Positions 5,713 to 6,374 of a stretch of 6,374 nt of DNA are shown here, piece after piece. The DNA comes from Flavobacteriaceae bacterium (GTDB taxonomy: Bacteria > Bacteroidota > Bacteroidia > Flavobacteriales > Flavobacteriaceae): positions 1 to 6,374 of the forward strand of contig JAGLKH010000287.1 in NCBI GenBank assembly GCA_023141985.1, written 5' to 3'. The notes under the pieces are model-generated. The model saw only the letters and a program-made list of their open reading frames with translations. It was not told the origin of the DNA and ran no database searches. The number at the start of each line of letters is the position of its first letter. Within the stretch, counting starts at the first letter, position 1. A program made the translations under genes and the position numbers.

Positions 5713-5820
5713 TTAACGGTCACATGCCTGCATACCGTAGTGACTGTATTTCGGCACGCAGACATGCAGTTCGCTATTAATCATTTTCTTTGATGAAAAA
5801 TTTTCACGTGCTCGTTTCAT
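5713..5820 (-). CDS. Candidate 35-residue small ORF between receptor and lipoprotein genes
   Basis: ATG at 5820 lies 11 nt after the receptor stop codon, and the frame stays open for 35 codons to TAA at 5713-5715. The peptide starts MKRARENFSSKK, is strongly basic at the N-terminus, and its second half reads HVCVPKYSHYGMQACDR, with cysteines at 21 and 33. There is no signal peptide or membrane segment. For it: position right behind the receptor, possible translational coupling, and no interrupting stop. Against it: the second half coincides exactly with a GC-rich hairpin and uses codons unusual for this AT-rich genome (CTG, GTC, GTG, CCG), so the open frame may be an accident of an RNA or repeat element. 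The VPKY block faintly recalls the N-terminus of IS200/REP-type transposases, which is too short to rely on. No known family is recognised. Confidence 0.28.
   Translation of the reverse strand: MKRARENFSSKKMINSELHVCVPKYSHYGMQACDR
5719..5768 (-). promoter_or_regulatory. Intercistronic GC-rich RNA hairpin with possible pseudoknot
   Basis: Read on the minus strand, the arms 5766-5752 (CATGTCTGCGTGCCG) and 5737-5723 (CGGTATGCAGGCATG) pair over 15 bp: 12 Watson-Crick and 3 G-U pairs, with no mismatch. Two further G-U pairs (5767/5722 and 5768/5721) can extend it. The loop is 14 nt (5751-5738). On the plus strand the same wobble positions become A-C mismatches, so the structure favours RNA made in the direction of the receptor and lipoprotein genes. 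The loop contains GTCAC (5744-5740), complementary to GTGAC (5723-5719) at the 3' edge of the stem, allowing an H-type pseudoknot or an alternative fold. No U-tract follows, so it is not an ordinary terminator. The hairpin is plain in the sequence; a role in mRNA stability or in setting receptor-to-lipoprotein ratio is inferred. Confidence 0.55.
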
Positions 5821-5831
5821 ATTATTTTTTA

Positions 5832-6374
5832 TTAAAATCTAAAGTTCACATTTACAAAATAGGTTGTGCCGCGACCATACCAATATTTAGAACCAAAAAC
5901 TTGAGTTCCAAGAGCTTTATCGTCTCGTAATTGTCTAAAGTTTGCATTTCTTCCCTGCTCAAAACCTCCTGTTTTATATACTTCATCCAAAAGGTTATTT
6001 ACACTTGCAAAGAACCCAACATAGTAATCTCCAATTTTCCATGATTTACCCCCTACTAAGTTTACTACCATGTAGTCATCAAACTTTTCTTGTTTTAACA
6101 ATTCTCTTGCTAAATCCTCATCATATTCATTAAAGGTAATTCCATCAAAATCTGTAGTGAAATTTGAAGTTCTTGTTAATGGTCCAATATCTACATAGGT
6201 ATTAGTGAAAAGATTAGCTGTAGCACCAAACCACCAATATTCTGGATCTCGATATTCAAAACCAACCGAGTAGGCTCTATGTGGTCCTGCGGCAATTTTA
6301 TAATCTTTTAAATTAGCTTCGCCATAATTTCTAAAGCCATCTACAAATCCTGCTAATTCCGATTCATCATCAGG
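5832..6374 (-). CDS. TonB-dependent receptor, C-terminal part
   Basis: This is a partial gene: the frame is open from the window edge (6374) down to TAA at 5832-5834, giving 180 residues. The true start lies outside the window; a TTG at 6101 is internal. The sequence shows the end of a TonB-dependent outer-membrane barrel: PHRAYSVGFEYRDPEYWWFG (visible residues about 31-50), with the aromatic-rich strands of these receptors, then the characteristic near-terminal FASVNNLLDEVYKTGGFEQ, and finally YGRGTTYFVNVNFRF with a terminal phenylalanine for BamA-dependent insertion. Such receptors import large or scarce substrates using energy from TonB-ExbBD. The next gene downstream encodes a surface lipoprotein with DUF5689, an arrangement resembling receptor/lipoprotein uptake pairs. 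The substrate is unknown because the plug and N-terminal domains are missing here. Confidence 0.92.
   Translation of the reverse strand, partial: PDDESELAGFVDGFRNYGEANLKDYKIAAGPHRAYSVGFEYRDPEYWWFGATANLFTNTYVDIGPLTRTSNFTTDFDGITFNEYDEDLARELLKQEKFDDYMVVNLVGGKSWKIGDYYVGFFASVNNLLDEVYKTGGFEQGRNANFRQLRDDKALGTQVFGSKYWYGRGTTYFVNVNFRF

Noticed and set aside
5719..5768. Hairpin as an intrinsic terminator
   Set aside because: Neither strand has a run of T residues after the stem; on the minus strand it is followed by TGACCGTTAAAAAAC.
5661..5831. Separate promoter for the DUF5689 lipoprotein gene
   Set aside because: No TAnnTTTG is present on the minus strand in this gap; TTTG itself is absent. Co-transcription with the receptor is the simpler reading.
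5832..6101. A separate 89-residue gene starting at TTG 6101
   Set aside because: The frame continues upstream without a stop to the window edge and encodes typical receptor barrel sequence, so this codon is internal to a larger receptor gene.
5942..6133. Plus-strand open frame of 63 codons antisense to the receptor
   Set aside because: It overlaps the conserved C-terminal barrel of the TonB-dependent receptor on the opposite strand. Its leucine/histidine-rich translation matches no family.

Overview
The window looks like chromosomal DNA from a member of the Flavobacteriaceae (phylum Bacteroidota). The evidence is the low GC content, promoters of the TTTG / TAnnTTTG type, a lipoprotein with an acidic export signal after the lipobox cysteine, a TonB-dependent receptor paired with a DUF5689 lipoprotein, and the lineage-typical DUF2480 and DUF3078 genes. 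No phage, integrase, resistance gene, CRISPR array, tRNA or rRNA is visible. The gene content is mostly ordinary core genome; the unusual material lies in two intergenic gaps.

Layout, left to right. 1-240 is the C-terminal end of a DUF59/MIP18-family protein (SufT-like, Fe-S cluster assembly). The gap 241-415 is a mosaic of short repeats: a CAGTATT heptamer tract, a 13-bp hairpin beside an A9 tract, and what looks like a degenerate dispersed flavobacterial intergenic repeat. 416-922 encodes a DUF2480 protein with three cysteines. After a near-ideal Bacteroidota promoter (970-1000), 1032-1925 encodes an exported DUF3078 outer-membrane beta-barrel protein. hflX (ribosome-splitting GTPase) runs leftward from 3147 to 1939, convergent with it. 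Divergent from hflX, 3254-4225 encodes an endonuclease/exonuclease/phosphatase (EEP) family enzyme without a signal peptide. Convergent with that, 5660-4254 encodes a surface lipoprotein (DUF5689 plus a choice-of-anchor J-like domain). Upstream of it on the same strand, 6374-5832 is the C-terminal part of a TonB-dependent receptor, cut by the window edge.

How the genes fit together. The left part reads as the tail of a Suf-type Fe-S assembly neighbourhood (DUF59, DUF2480). The right part is a receptor/surface-lipoprotein uptake pair, with a phosphodiesterase-type enzyme nearby whose link to it is only inferred from position.

The best candidate for something undescribed is the 171-bp gap between receptor and lipoprotein. 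On the transcribed (minus) strand it holds a compact element of about 54% GC. It forms a 15- to 17-bp hairpin whose imperfect pairs are all G-U on that strand only, and its loop can pair with the sequence just 3' of the stem. A 35-codon ORF starting 11 nt after the receptor stop runs through the whole hairpin. It could be a regulatory intercistronic RNA, a small peptide gene, or a REP-like mobile hairpin; the sequence alone does not decide.
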